Positions 41,377 through 53,366 of a stretch of 64,000 nt of DNA are shown here, piece after piece (the stretch's first letter is position 1; the number at the start of each line of letters is the position of its first letter). The notes beneath the pieces were generated by a model, which ran no database searches, was not told where the DNA came from, and was given only the letters and a program-made list of their open reading frames with translations. Made by a program: the position numbers and the translations under genes. The DNA is from Lachnospiraceae bacterium (GTDB taxonomy: Bacteria; Bacillota; Clostridia; Lachnospirales; Lachnospiraceae): assembly GCA_017427415.1 (NCBI GenBank), contig JAFRSU010000073.1, positions 1-64,000 on the forward strand. Direction: 5' to 3'.

Positions 41377-41822
41377 ATTGAACCTCTTTCTTTTAAAAAT
41401 TTCTCGATATATGCAACCTGCGTGGGCATGATCTTTGGCAGTTCATCTAAGGGTACCCACCGTAATTCCTTGCTCTCCGCATCCGGCTTCAATTCACCTT
41501 CATATTTGGTGATCAGATACACCACATCCGTGTAATACACCTCATCCTGATTGGGGTAAACCATGTGTACGTTTGCTCTGACATCAAATAATCTCGGGTT
41601 AAAAATATCAAGAGAAGTCTCTTCCTTAACCTCTCTTCTTAATGCCTCTTCTAAGGTCTCACCCAGCTCTATAGCTCCTCCCGGAACGCACCACATACCG
41701 TTATCGGTACGTTTTTCCAGAAGTATTTTGTTTTCCGCCTCGTTATAGATGATGCACATCGCAGCCGTAACCATGAGCGGCTTATGGCCGACAAATTTTC
41801 TTAATTCTGAAATGTAACCCAT
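41373..41822 (-). CDS. Nudix hydrolase
   Basis: A 149-residue Nudix protein with an intact box (GAIELGETLEEALRREVKEE and Thr-Ser-Leu after it). Cleaves a nucleoside diphosphate linked to another group; substrate unknown. First in a short operon with the fumarase genes. Confidence 0.9.
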   Translation of the reverse strand: MGYISELRKFVGHKPLMVTAAMCIIYNEAENKILLEKRTDNGMWCVPGGAIELGETLEEALRREVKEETSLDIFNPRLFDVRANVHMVYPNQDEVYYTDVVYLITKYEGELKPDAESKELRWVPLDELPKIMPTQVAYIEKFLKERGSM

Positions 41823-41866
41823 ATGTCATTCCCTTTTTATAATTTCAAAATGGCCGGAATCTCATC

Positions 41867-41970
41867 TCAGCCTTCCGGCATTTCCGGTTCTTCTACAAAT
41901 CCAAATGAACTGTATAACTTTTTTGCAACTTCATTTTCGGGTTCATAAGAGATCAAAAGTGTTTCTGTTA
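41867..41970 (-). pseudogene. GNAT acetyltransferase C-terminal fragment
   Basis: A frame ending at TGA 41867 reads SYEPENEVAKKLYSSFGF and a few more residues, the classic C-terminal strand-helix of GNAT enzymes. Everything before it comes from the adjoining MITE-like element and the 5' part of the gene is gone. Confidence 0.7.
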
Positions 41971-42217
41971 GGAGCAGCCGAAGTGTTGATACAGGATAAA
42001 ACCATAAGCGTGCAGCGGATATGCTTCGGCTGCAGAAGCATTTAAGCAAGACAAAACCCGATTAACCAAATCGGGTTTTGAGTGTAGCACAAGTGCGTCC
42101 GGTATCAAGCGGACGCACGATTGCAAGCGTTCGCAGCGTTAATGCTGATGCAGTCGTTTAGCATATCCCTGCAAAGCGATGTTGCGTTTTAGACTGTATC
42201 AGCACTCCGGCTGCTCC
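41971..42217. mobile_element. MITE-like element, 247 bp, beside gyrA
   Basis: The ends GGAGCAGCCG (41971-41980) and CGGCTGCTCC (42208-42217) are exact complements and similarity goes about 57 bp inward (TGATACAG, TAAAAC, GGATATGCT blocks). The interior has two hairpins, AAAACCCGATT/AATCGGGTTTT and GTGCGTCCG/CGGACGCAC, and no gene. It truncates a GNAT gene. Confidence 0.6.
42053..42079. terminator. Terminator hairpin serving gyrA
   Basis: AAAACCCGATT pairs with AATCGGGTTTT around AACCA, with U runs on either strand. It lies inside the MITE-like element, 155 bp behind gyrA. Confidence 0.7.
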
Positions 42218-42233
42218 GCACTGTAATATTCAT

Positions 42234-44825
42234 TTAATCTTCCGGCTCTTCGGGAGCATCGGTTTCAAGCACATCTTTATCGGGATCCTCATCCTCAGTA
42301 TCAGGTATCTCGATATTCTCCGACTTTAAGATCTCGTCAGGAGATATGGGCTCCATATCGACATCTGCATCACTCTCGGTCTCCTTGACACGGGCGAAGC
42401 TTGCCACGAAAACATCTTTGTTGGCATCAACACTGATCAGTTTGACACCTGTGGTATTTCTGCCGATCACACTGATATCAGCCACGCTTAAGCGGATAGT
42501 GGTACCTGTATTGGTCATCATGATGATCTCCCCGCTCTCACGGTTAAGCACCTTGGCACCTACCAGGTTACCGCTCTTTTCCACTATCTTGTAGCATCTG
42601 ACACCCTTTCCGCCACGATGCTGAGCACCGAATTCCGATATAGGAGTAAGCTTGCCGTATCCGAACTCGGAAACGGTGAGCAGGTACTCGCCCTGGTTGT
42701 CAAGCTGCATAGCTACAACCTCGTCGGTATCCTCTAAGTTCATGCCGATAACACCGATGGACTGACGTCCGGTGATACGTACATCATGCTCATAGAACCT
42801 GATACACTGGCCGTATTTCGAGATAAGGAATACGTTGCTCTTGTCATCGGTACATTTAACACCGATGAGTTCGTCATCATCACGCAGCGAGATGGCAATC
42901 AGGCCGCCTTTTCTGATATTTGCATATTCTGAAAGTCTGGTCTTCTTGATGATACCGTTCTTTGTAGCCATGAGTAAGAAGCTGTCAAAGTCGTAGCCTC
43001 TGACTGTGATGGTAGCGGTAATCTTCTCTTCTCCGGTGATCTGGAGCAGGTTGACGATAGCAGTACCTCTCGAAGTCCTGGAGCTCTCAGGTATCTCGTA
43101 AGCCTTTAATCTAAATACACGTCCCTTGTTGGTAAAGAACATGATATAATGATGGTTCGTGGTCATGAACAGATCCTCGATGTAGTCATCCTCTAAGGTC
43201 TGCATGCCCTTGATACCCTTGCCGCCACGGTGCTGATTCTTAAAATTATCAAGCGTCATACGCTTGATGTAGCCCTTCTTGGTCATAGCGATAACGGTAT
43301 CCTCATCGGGGATGATATCCTCCATGGAGATGTCGTATTCGTCAAAGCCGATGGAAGTACGTCTCGGATCCCTGTACTTAGAGCCGATGGCCTCAACCTC
43401 GTCCCTTACTACACCGAGCAGGATCTTCTCGTCACCTAAGATTGCCTTATATTCCTTGATCTTTTCCATAAGGTCGGCATATTCCGCTTCGAGCTTTTCT
43501 CTTTCCAAACCGGTTAATTGTCTAAGTCTCATATCTACGATGGCCTGTGCCTGGGGATCGTCAAATCCGAATGTAGCCATGAGTTTTTCCTTAGCGTCTA
43601 CCGCACTCTTAGATGCCCTTATAATGGCGATGATCTCGTCGATCACGTCAAGTGCCTTAAGTAAGCCTTCCTTGATGTGTGCTGATTCTTCCGCTTTTGC
43701 AAGGTCGAATCTGGTACGCCTCGATACAACTTCTTCCTGATGCTTGATATAAAGCTTAAGTATATCGATCATCGAAAGCACCTTCGGCTCGCCGTCCACA
43801 AGTGCAAGCATGTTGATGCCGAAGCTGTCCTGAAGCTGTGTATGTTTATATAAAAGATTTAAGATAACTGTAGGATTTGCGTCACGGCGGAGCTCTATGC
43901 AGACTCTCATACCATCCCTGTTGGACTCATCACGGATCTCGGTGATACCGTCCACCTTTTTATCCTTAACAAGCTCTGCTATTTTCTGGATAAGACGTGC
44001 CTTGTTTACAAGGTAGGGAAGCTCGGTCACAACGATACGGTTCTTGCCGTTCGCCATGGGCTCTATATCGGTGATGGCACGGACTCTTACCTTGCCACGA
44101 CCTGTACGGTATGCTTCCTCGATGCCCCTGGTACCCAGTATCTGAGCTCCTGTAGGGAAATCAGGTCCTTTTATGATCTTCATGATCTCCTCGATAGAGG
44201 TCTCACGGTCTTCGTTGATCCTGTTGTTGATGATGGCTGCTACCGCATCGATAACTTCACCTGCATTGTGGGGAGGGATGTTGGTAGCCATACCTACTGC
44301 AATACCCGTGGTACCGTTTATCAGCAGGTTGGGGACACGTGAAGGCAGAACCGTAGGCTCTTTTTCCGTCTCGTCAAAGTTCGGGATCATGTCTACGGTG
44401 TCCTTGTTGATATCGGACAGCATCTCTACCGCTATCTTGCTGAGTCTGGCCTCGGTGTATCGCATGGCAGCTGCGCCGTCGCCGTCTACGGAACCGAAGT
44501 TTCCGTGACCGTCAACGAGCGGGTATCTGGTGGACCAATCCTGGGCAAGGTTTACCAAAGCACCGTATATGGAGCTGTCTCCGTGAGGATGGTACTTACC
44601 CATGGTATCGCCGACGATACGCGCACATTTTCTGTGAGGTTTATCGGGCCAGTTGGCAAGCTCTGCCATAGCAAAAAGGATACGCCTTTGAACGGGCTTT
44701 AATCCGTCCCTGACGTCAGGCAGTGCACGCGCTGCGATAACCGACATCGCATAGTCTATGTAGGAGGTCTCCATGGTATCTTTAAGATCCACGTTTTTGA
44801 CCTGATCGTAATTGATTTCGTCCAT
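42234..44825 (-). CDS. gyrA: DNA gyrase subunit A
   Basis: An 863-residue breakage-reunion subunit: active-site Tyr in MRYTEARLS, quinolone region [15 protein letters not shown] and the GyrA-box QHRGGKG in the C-terminal beta-pinwheel, plus an acidic tail. The residue at E. coli position 87 is Gly88 instead of the Asp or Glu usual in sensitive bacteria. Forms the gyrase tetramer with GyrB, encoded 36 bp upstream. Confidence 0.98.
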   Translation of the reverse strand: MDEINYDQVKNVDLKDTMETSYIDYAMSVIAARALPDVRDGLKPVQRRILFAMAELANWPDKPHRKCARIVGDTMGKYHPHGDSSIYGALVNLAQDWSTRYPLVDGHGNFGSVDGDGAAAMRYTEARLSKIAVEMLSDINKDTVDMIPNFDETEKEPTVLPSRVPNLLINGTTGIAVGMATNIPPHNAGEVIDAVAAIINNRINEDRETSIEEIMKIIKGPDFPTGAQILGTRGIEEAYRTGRGKVRVRAITDIEPMANGKNRIVVTELPYLVNKARLIQKIAELVKDKKVDGITEIRDESNRDGMRVCIELRRDANPTVILNLLYKHTQLQDSFGINMLALVDGEPKVLSMIDILKLYIKHQEEVVSRRTRFDLAKAEESAHIKEGLLKALDVIDEIIAIIRASKSAVDAKEKLMATFGFDDPQAQAIVDMRLRQLTGLEREKLEAEYADLMEKIKEYKAILGDEKILLGVVRDEVEAIGSKYRDPRRTSIGFDEYDISMEDIIPDEDTVIAMTKKGYIKRMTLDNFKNQHRGGKGIKGMQTLEDDYIEDLFMTTNHHYIMFFTNKGRVFRLKAYEIPESSRTSRGTAIVNLLQITGEEKITATITVRGYDFDSFLLMATKNGIIKKTRLSEYANIRKGGLIAISLRDDDELIGVKCTDDKSNVFLISKYGQCIRFYEHDVRITGRQSIGVIGMNLEDTDEVVAMQLDNQGEYLLTVSEFGYGKLTPISEFGAQHRGGKGVRCYKIVEKSGNLVGAKVLNRESGEIIMMTNTGTTIRLSVADISVIGRNTTGVKLISVDANKDVFVASFARVKETESDADVDMEPISPDEILKSENIEIPDTEDEDPDKDVLETDAPEEPED

Positions 44826-44860
44826 TTTATGTCTCCGTTATATGTTTATAAAGGTGTTTG

Positions 44861-46885
<2,025 letters not shown>

Positions 46886-46891
46886 TTACTA

Positions 46892-47974
46892 TTACTCTTC
46901 AGATACGACTCCGGAAGTTACTTTGTATACCTTGTCGTAACTGATCCTCTGTTTTATAAATTCTTCAAGTCCCGTACAGGTGATGATGGTCTGTACTCCG
47001 CTGATGTTCTCTAAGAGCCTGGTTTGTCTGTTCCTGTCAAGCTCAGAGAGTACGTCGTCTAAGAGAAGTACGGGATTTTTATGTGTTTTCTGCTTTACAA
47101 GCTCTATCTCCGCAAGCTTTAACGTAAGTGCTGAGGTACGCTGCTGACCCTGAGAACCGAACTTTTTGGCATCCTCTCCGTTCACTACGAATAGAATATC
47201 GTCACGGTGAGGTCCCGTACAGGTCATTTTTAATGCAATGTCCCTTTCATGCGATGAAAGGAGGTTTTCCCTAAAGCTTTTCTTATCAGAGCTCGGAAGA
47301 TATTCGATTTTTAAGCTCTCCCTGCCTTCCGTAAGGATTCCGTGCAGTTTTGATGCTATACCGCTTATCTCTTCTATGAATCTGCTTCTTTTTTCTATCA
47401 GATACTCTCCGAAATTTATCATCTGCTCATCCCAGACACTTAAAGTGCTTTTAAGCTCCGGATTAAATGCTATCTGCTTTAAGAGATTATTTCTCTGGTC
47501 TAAAGCCCTGTTGTAGCCTGTATAGTTATGCAGATAAAGCTTATCTAACTGACAGAGTTCCATATCACAGAATCTTCTGCGCTCGGAGGGACCTTCCTTT
47601 ATGATGCAGAGGTCATCCGGCGAAAAAGAAATGATATTCATGAACCCGTACAGCTCCGATGCTTTTCTGATGGGGATGCCATCGATAGCCACACCTTTTG
47701 ACTTGCTGTTTTTAAGGTGCATATCGATACGTCTTTCTATGCCTTCATCTTCCACAGTCATCCTGATATGGGCTTCGGATTCTCCGAATCTTATCATTTC
47801 CTTATCCTTGCTGCCTTTTTGGGATTTGGTGGTGGATGCGACATACAGGGCTTCTAATATGTTGGTCTTTCCCTGGGCATTATCCCCATATAATATAGTC
47901 ACATTCGGACTGAAATTAATATTCAGTTTTTCGTAATTTCTAAAATTGCTTAATTCCAGCGATCTGATAATCAT
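46892..47974 (-). CDS. recF: DNA replication and repair protein RecF
   Basis: A 360-residue SMC-like ATPase: Walker A GDNAQGKTNILEAL, signature GSQGQQRTSALTLKLAE and Walker B PVLLLDDVLSELD. Loads RecA at ssDNA gaps with RecO and RecR. Its start shares a base with the stop of the S4 gene (TAATG), so translation is coupled. Confidence 0.97.
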   Translation of the reverse strand: MIIRSLELSNFRNYEKLNINFSPNVTILYGDNAQGKTNILEALYVASTTKSQKGSKDKEMIRFGESEAHIRMTVEDEGIERRIDMHLKNSKSKGVAIDGIPIRKASELYGFMNIISFSPDDLCIIKEGPSERRRFCDMELCQLDKLYLHNYTGYNRALDQRNNLLKQIAFNPELKSTLSVWDEQMINFGEYLIEKRSRFIEEISGIASKLHGILTEGRESLKIEYLPSSDKKSFRENLLSSHERDIALKMTCTGPHRDDILFVVNGEDAKKFGSQGQQRTSALTLKLAEIELVKQKTHKNPVLLLDDVLSELDRNRQTRLLENISGVQTIITCTGLEEFIKQRISYDKVYKVTSGVVSEE

Positions 47975-48201
47975 TAATTTAAGCCTGCTTTTGATATGAC
48001 TGTTATCTCATCATTGTTGACGGTAAAAGTATCTCCGTTATAGAGCTTACGCCCGCGGCGGAGTTCTGTCTCGCCGTTTACCTTTACTTTTCCGTCTTCT
48101 ATGATAAACTTGGCATCCACTCCGGTGTCAGCTTCTCCGGAAAGCTTTAAGGCCTGGCCAAGCTTTATGAATTCGTCTTTTATTGTTATGCTTTTTTTCA
48201 T
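47974..48201 (-). CDS. yaaA: S4-domain RNA-binding protein (YaaA/RlbA-like)
   Basis: A 75-residue single S4 domain (FIKLGQALKLSGEADTGVDA, then VNGETELRRGRKL), always found between dnaN and recF in Firmicutes. Binds structured RNA, perhaps rRNA. Confidence 0.92.
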   Translation of the reverse strand: MKKSITIKDEFIKLGQALKLSGEADTGVDAKFIIEDGKVKVNGETELRRGRKLYNGDTFTVNNDEITVISKAGLN

Positions 48202-48211
48202 TATTACACCT

Positions 48212-49318
48212 TTAGTCCGGATTGAAATTAAGAGGAAGGATCAGGTACATGTAAGTCTCGTCCTTGTCCTTGATGATGCAGGGGGATTTGATGTTCATTA
48301 GGTAGATATCGATATCCTCGTCATCTATTACCTTTAATGCATCAAGCAGGAACTTAGGGTTAAATGCGATAAGAATGTCATTTCCGTCCTTCTCGATATC
48401 AACCTTATCCTCATAGTTACCGGCCTGGGTCTTGATCTTTACATCCACTACTTCCTGTCCGAAGTTAAATATCAGAGGCTTTCTGTCACTTTCCTTTATA
48501 AGAAGTGATGCTCTTTCGATACATTCACTGAGTTTCTTCTTGTTGATATGTATCTTGGTCTCAAAATCACCGGAAAGCATGTTGTCGACTAAATAATACT
48601 CGCCTTCGATAAGTCTTGAAAGAACGATGGTATCCTCCATCTCGAAGAGTACGTGGTTGGAGCTGAAATATATCTTTACCTTGTCATTTATATCGCCTGT
48701 AACTATCTTTACCAGCTCATTTAATGTTTTTCCGGGGATGATGACCTTACGGTCGCCGTATTCGGCGTCAAGTTCTACATTTCTGAGTGAGATTCTGTGA
48801 CCGTCAAGAGCTACCAGTCTCATCTTCTTGCCCTTTATCTCCAAAAGCTCACCGGTCATGATCTTCATGGCTTCCGTCTCGCTGCCGATGGAGAATACGG
48901 TCTGTCTTATCATATTTCTTAAAGTAAACTGTGATACTACTGCAAAATTGTCCTTTTCAATCTTTGGAAGATCGGGATAATCCGATGCATTTCTTACAGG
49001 TATATCGTAATTACAGTTCTCACATCTGATATTTATATTGCTGTCATCAGAGGTAAGTACTACATCATTGTCCGGAAGGTTCCTGATGATGTCGGAGAAG
49101 GTCTTCGCACTTACTACAACATCTCCTTCTTCTGCTATATCTCCCTGTACGACTGTCTCGATACCGAGTGACATATCATTTCCTATAAGGATGATCTTGC
49201 CGTCATGGACTTTGATCTTGATACAGTCGAGTATCTCCATGGTAGTCTTGGAAGGAACTGCTTTAAGTACGATGTTCACTCCGTTTATCAACTTGCTCTG
49301 TTCACAGATGATTTTCAT
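48212..49318 (-). CDS. dnaN: DNA polymerase III beta subunit (sliding clamp)
   Basis: A 368-residue clamp of three similar domains: MKIICEQSKLINGVNIVLKA at the N-terminus and YLMNIKSPCIIKDKDETYMY with a final LPLN. Encircles DNA and tethers polymerase III. GGAGGAG precedes the ATG. It lies directly beside the unwinding site of the origin. Confidence 0.97.
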   Translation of the reverse strand: MKIICEQSKLINGVNIVLKAVPSKTTMEILDCIKIKVHDGKIILIGNDMSLGIETVVQGDIAEEGDVVVSAKTFSDIIRNLPDNDVVLTSDDSNINIRCENCNYDIPVRNASDYPDLPKIEKDNFAVVSQFTLRNMIRQTVFSIGSETEAMKIMTGELLEIKGKKMRLVALDGHRISLRNVELDAEYGDRKVIIPGKTLNELVKIVTGDINDKVKIYFSSNHVLFEMEDTIVLSRLIEGEYYLVDNMLSGDFETKIHINKKKLSECIERASLLIKESDRKPLIFNFGQEVVDVKIKTQAGNYEDKVDIEKDGNDILIAFNPKFLLDALKVIDDEDIDIYLMNIKSPCIIKDKDETYMYLILPLNFNPD

Positions 49319-49334
49319 TTTGTCTCCTCCGAAA

Positions 49335-49545
49335 AATGCTTATAATATTTTAAAAATATGTCTAGTAGTAGTAGGGGGTGTTATTTTGTTGTTAAGTAGT
49401 TAAAACCCCTGAAAATACTTAAGTTTCAAAAATGATAAAATGTTAGGTAAAATTGATAGATCTGGGGTTATAAAATCCGATAACGATTATAAATATGAAG
49501 TTATGATCATTATCAACCGGTTATCAACCTTGATGATGTTGATAA
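49335..49545. other. oriC unwinding region between dnaA and dnaN
   Basis: DnaA boxes TTATCAACC at 49510-49518 and 49521-49529 and TTATCAACA (inverted) at 49537-49545. About 140 bp nearer dnaN are a G tract (49374-49378) and TAGTAGTAGTAG (49363-49374), read on the other strand as CCCCC followed by TACTACTACTA, the layout of the DnaA-trio element. AT-rich DNA at 49335-49360 follows as the probable melting site. Boxes, GC tract, trios and AT-rich run are in the order of the B. subtilis basal unwinding system. Confidence 0.75.
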
Positions 49546-49568
49546 GGTTTATATTTTCCTTTTATGAG

Positions 49569-50963
49569 TTATCTCATATCCGGATTTATCTTATTGATAA
49601 GTACTTTTATGGTCTCGTCCAGCTCGTGATCGGTCTTGCGAAGGTCTTTTATCTTCTTCACATTGTAGATGACGGTTGAATGATCCTTATTGAATGCTTC
49701 GCCGATACGTGAGATGTTATAGCCGGTAAATTCACTGGTCAGATACATCGCTATCTGTCTCGGAAGGGCTATGGCTTTGTCCTTTTTAAGAGAGAGGATA
49801 TCCGATGATGTGATGTGATAATGCTCGGCTACTACATCGATGATAAAGCCCGGTGTTATGGACTTTTTCTGGTTGGGTGTGACCACGTCACGGAGTGCAT
49901 ACTCTGCAAGCTCCTTTGTGGCGGGCATTCTCTGTATTTTTGCAAGAGCGATTACTTTTGTAAGGGCTCCTTCAAGTGTTCTTATATTGGAATTGATATT
50001 TTCAGCCATGTAGGATATTACTTCATCATCTATCGTGATGTTGGCACCCTCATTCTGCTTTAAGTCGATCTTTTTCTGCAGGATGGCAACCTTGGTCTCG
50101 TAGTCGGGTGAAGTAAGGTCCACTATGATGCCCCAGCCGAATCTCGACTTCCATCTCTCATCCAAGGTGGTAAAATCCTTAGGAGGCTTATCGGAAGTGA
50201 TAACTATCTGCTTCTTGGCTTCATATAAGGCATTAAAGGTGTAGAAGAACTCCTCCTGAGTCCTATCCTTTCCTATTATAAATTGTATATCATCTATAAG
50301 GAGCACATCTATGTTCCTGTACTTTTCCCTAAAAGCAGCGGGAGACATATTACCGGTCCTGATAGAATCGATAAGTTCGTTGGTAAAGGTATCGCTTGTA
50401 ACATACATAACCTTCTTATCCGGATCGTTTTCCAGGATAAAATGGCCTATGGACTGCATAAGATGCGTTTTTCCGAGTCCCGAATCCCCGTAAATATAGA
50501 GAGGATTATAGATATCCCCGGGAGCCTCAGCTGCTTTTAAGGCAGTGGCATGAGCCAATTGGTTATTTTTACTTACTACGAAGTTATCAAATGTGTAGTC
50601 GGGATTAAGGGGAAGCCCCTGATTCTGAGGTGCCTTACTGGAGACCTCATGATGGAAGGGAACCGCCGGTTCGTTATCTGTCTCGAACTTTATCTCGTAC
50701 TCGGTATCGGTAATCTCCTGAATGGCAGTCTGTATAAACATCCCGTATTTGGTACGGATATGAGTAAAATTGGATGTGATATTGCTGTCATCGGAGGTGA
50801 TGTAGACGATATTGTCCTCCACCCTCTTAACGTAAAGCTTACTTATCCAGGTAATAAAGGAAACCTTTGATATTCCGTATTCAGTTTTTATAAATTCCAA
50901 AATCTCTTCCCATTTTTCCTGAACAATGTTTTTCACGACGCATTTACAGCCTTTATCAGGCAT
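49569..50963 (-). CDS. dnaA: Chromosomal replication initiator DnaA
   Basis: Initiator ATPase: N-terminal domain I (EKWEEILEFIKTEY), Walker A GDSGLGKTHLMQ, Walker B VLLIDDIQFI, and domain IV DNA-binding FNKDHSTVIYNVKKI. The frame is open to 51008, but that ATG overlaps the promoter -10, so translation must start later. ATG 50963 (464 aa) is given; GTG 50936 (455 aa) fits the usual DnaA N-terminus as well. Neither has a well-spaced ribosome site. Confidence 0.95.
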   Translation of the reverse strand: MPDKGCKCVVKNIVQEKWEEILEFIKTEYGISKVSFITWISKLYVKRVEDNIVYITSDDSNITSNFTHIRTKYGMFIQTAIQEITDTEYEIKFETDNEPAVPFHHEVSSKAPQNQGLPLNPDYTFDNFVVSKNNQLAHATALKAAEAPGDIYNPLYIYGDSGLGKTHLMQSIGHFILENDPDKKVMYVTSDTFTNELIDSIRTGNMSPAAFREKYRNIDVLLIDDIQFIIGKDRTQEEFFYTFNALYEAKKQIVITSDKPPKDFTTLDERWKSRFGWGIIVDLTSPDYETKVAILQKKIDLKQNEGANITIDDEVISYMAENINSNIRTLEGALTKVIALAKIQRMPATKELAEYALRDVVTPNQKKSITPGFIIDVVAEHYHITSSDILSLKKDKAIALPRQIAMYLTSEFTGYNISRIGEAFNKDHSTVIYNVKKIKDLRKTDHELDETIKVLINKINPDMR

Positions 50964-50999
50964 CCTTTCAAATATTAAGAAAAAAAACCACCAATAAAT

Positions 51000-51028
51000 A
51001 TTATACATTAAAATTTCTATTTTTTCAA
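51000..51028 (-). promoter_or_regulatory. dnaA promoter
   Basis: TTGAAA (51023-51028), 17-bp spacer, perfect TATAAT (51000-51005) on the minus strand. No DnaA boxes of good quality are seen next to it. Confidence 0.7.
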
Positions 51029-51047
51029 GAAAAAAAGAAAAAATTAC

Positions 51048-51076
51048 TTGACTATTGAAGAATAAAATAATATAAT
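51048..51076 (+). promoter_or_regulatory. rpmH operon promoter
   Basis: TTGACT (51048-51053), 17-bp spacer, perfect TATAAT (51071-51076), divergent from dnaA and only 20 bp away. Confidence 0.8.
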
Positions 51077-51131
51077 AATGTGGCTGTTATTTCGGATATT
51101 TGTAAGTTTATATAAAGGAGGTGTATTTGGA

Positions 51132-51266
51132 ATGAAGATGACTTTCCAGCCCAAGAAGAGACAGAGAGCCGTTGAGCACGGTTTCAGAAAGAGAATGAGC
51201 ACCAGAAACGGCCGTAAGGTTTTGGCAGCTAGAAGAGCAAAAGGAAGACATAAACTTTCAGCTTAG
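51132..51266 (+). CDS. rpmH: 50S ribosomal protein L34
   Basis: A 44-residue, very basic protein with the L34 signature [20 protein letters not shown] and KGRHKLSA end. The ATG at 51132 follows AAAGGAGG; the longer frame from 51078 is leader. First gene right of the origin. Confidence 0.97.
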   Translation: MKMTFQPKKRQRAVEHGFRKRMSTRNGRKVLAARRAKGRHKLSA

Positions 51267-51306
51267 GTCGCATTTATATGTGACCTTTTTTAAAATGAAT
51301 ATTTAG

Positions 51307-51639
51307 ATGAATATTTTACATTTAAAAAAGAACATCGAATTTCAAAATGTTTACAAAAACGGCAGAAGTTTTGCTAACAGATGCTTTGTGATGTATGTAA
51401 TAAAAAATGAATTATCCGAAAACAGGTTAGGCATATCTGTAAGCAAAAAGGTCGGAAACAGTGTCGTAAGACACAGGATTACCCGTCTGGTCCGTGAAGT
51501 CATGAGACTTAACGGTCAGCTGTTCAATAGTGGTTTGGACATAGTGGTAACAGCGAGAACAGGAGCAGTTGATATTAAATACAGCGACGCCGAGGCAGCT
51601 ATATTACATTTAGGGAAGCTGCATCACATCATCATATGA
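51307..51639 (+). CDS. rnpA: Ribonuclease P protein component
   Basis: A 110-residue basic protein with the RNR motif region [20 protein letters not shown]. Binds RNase P RNA for tRNA 5' maturation. Directly after rpmH, overlapping yidD by four bases (ATGA). Confidence 0.95.
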   Translation: MNILHLKKNIEFQNVYKNGRSFANRCFVMYVIKNELSENRLGISVSKKVGNSVVRHRITRLVREVMRLNGQLFNSGLDIVVTARTGAVDIKYSDAEAAILHLGKLHHIII

Positions 51640-51848
51640 AGTATATATTTATAGGCCTGATAAAATTCTATAGAAAGTTTATATCTCCGTTAAAGAGAAG
51701 GTCCTGCTGCATATATATACCTACATGCAGCCAATATGCGTTAGAAGCATTTCAAAAATACGGAGCTTTTAAAGGTCTGCGTTTGTCTGTAAAGAGAATT
51801 TTGAGGTGTCATCCCATGGCCAAGGGAGGATTTGATCCTGTTCCATAA
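51636..51848 (+). CDS. yidD: Membrane protein insertion efficiency factor
   Basis: A 70-residue Yid[21 protein letters not shown] followed by [13 protein letters not shown] and KRILRCHP. Contains the conserved Cys residues. Translationally coupled to rnpA. Confidence 0.95.
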   Translation: MKYIFIGLIKFYRKFISPLKRRSCCIYIPTCSQYALEAFQKYGAFKGLRLSVKRILRCHPMAKGGFDPVP

Positions 51849-51878
51849 TAAATAGCGACAGAATGTGAGGACAACAAG

Positions 51879-53366
51879 TTGCAGATGGTATTTTTAACCC
51901 AGGTAGACGGAATACTCGGTCCTATCGCCTGGGTACTAGGCAAGATACTTAACGCTATATATAATTTTATTTCACTGTTCGGTATTGAGAATATAGCATT
52001 ATGTATCGTTATTTTTACGTTTGTAGTAAAAATGCTGATGCTTCCGCTGACCATAAAGCAGCAGAAGTTCACAAAGCTCCAGTCAAAGATGAGTCCGGAG
52101 CTTACCAAGATCCAGCAGAAGTATAAAGGCAAGAACGACGAAGAATCACTCCGCCGTCAGCGTGCCGAAACTCAGGAAGTATATGCAAAGTACGGTGCAA
52201 GTCCTATGGGCGGATGTCTGCCGTTGCTTATCTCACTTCCCATCATGTTTGCCCTGTACAGGGTTATCTATGCAATACCCGCATATGTTACGGATGTCGG
52301 AGAACTTTACGGATCCGTAGCCGATGCGATCAAGAGTACTACAGCTAACGGCTCATTGGTATTTGCCAACTACAGAGATACTCTTGTAGGATTTATGAAG
52401 GCTAACAATCTTACCATAACCCAGCCTTCGGGATGCAGTTCCAAAATAATCGATATTTCGGTATTTACAGAGGTTTCCAGAGAGCACCTTATAGACCTGT
52501 TCTCAAAGTTCAATAAAGATAACTGGTCCGCTCTGCTCGAGAGTAAAGAATTTATAATTAATGAAGTAAATGATGCCAAGGAAACCGTTACTACCACAGT
52601 AAACAATATTTTTAACGCAGGGCCCGACAATATCCTTGCAAATATGCAGGTGATGGTCAACGGATCATCGATGACTATCAGCCAGGTACGTGATAAGATC
52701 ATTTCCGTTAACGGATTATTCGGTCTTAACATCTTGGACAGACCCGAGTTAAAGAGCATATCTGTAATAATCCCCGCTTTAGCTGTAATTACACAGTATA
52801 TTCAGGGCAAATTGCAGACAGCTATCAATGCCAATAAGAAATCAAGTGACGATCCCGCACAGCAGACCACCAAGATGATGTCGACCATCATGCCCATCAT
52901 GTCAGGTGTATTCTGTCTTATGCTTCCTATCGGTGTAGGCGTATACTGGATCGCATCTGCAGTATTTACCATCATCCAGACACTGTTCATCAATAAGTAT
53001 CTTGAAAAAGTCAGTGTCGACGACATGGTAGAGCAGAACAAGGAAAAGAACATCAAGCGTCAGGAAAAGCTTGGAGTTACCTACAACAACAAGATGGCAG
53101 AGGTAGCTAAGACCAAGGGTGCCAACTACGTAAACAATACAAAAGATACATATGATAATACCGGGTACAAGAAGAATTCAAAGCAGAGACCTAAGAAGCC
53201 CGGTACGGATTATCAGAGAAGCAACGTATCATACAGTGCCGGAAGTATCGCAGCAAATGCTAACCTCCTTGCAAGGAACAATGCTCCTAAGAAGGAAGTG
53301 CCCGCAGTAGTCGATAATTCCGCAAAAGCAGAAGAAAACGATAATCAAAGGAAAGATGAACAATAA
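51879..53366 (+). CDS. yidC: YidC/OxaA membrane insertase
   Basis: A 495-residue insertase of Gram-positive type. Transmembrane core with FVVKMLMLPLTIKQQKFTKL, MGGCLPLLISLPIMFALYRV and a late PIGVGVYWIAS. A large insert (about 150-270) lies between TM2 and TM3, and the C-terminal tail is long and basic, for ribosome contact. Start TTG at 51879 is eight bases after GAGG; ATG 51885 is an alternative. Confidence 0.95.
   Translation: MQMVFLTQVDGILGPIAWVLGKILNAIYNFISLFGIENIALCIVIFTFVVKMLMLPLTIKQQKFTKLQSKMSPELTKIQQKYKGKNDEESLRRQRAETQEVYAKYGASPMGGCLPLLISLPIMFALYRVIYAIPAYVTDVGELYGSVADAIKSTTANGSLVFANYRDTLVGFMKANNLTITQPSGCSSKIIDISVFTEVSREHLIDLFSKFNKDNWSALLESKEFIINEVNDAKETVTTTVNNIFNAGPDNILANMQVMVNGSSMTISQVRDKIISVNGLFGLNILDRPELKSISVIIPALAVITQYIQGKLQTAINANKKSSDDPAQQTTKMMSTIMPIMSGVFCLMLPIGVGVYWIASAVFTIIQTLFINKYLEKVSVDDMVEQNKEKNIKRQEKLGVTYNNKMAEVAKTKGANYVNNTKDTYDNTGYKKNSKQRPKKPGTDYQRSNVSYSAGSIAANANLLARNNAPKKEVPAVVDNSAKAEENDNQRKDEQ

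Noticed and set aside
50964..51008. Fifteen-codon N-terminal extension of DnaA
   Set aside because: The first ATG overlaps the TATAAT of the dnaA promoter, so it cannot be in the mRNA.
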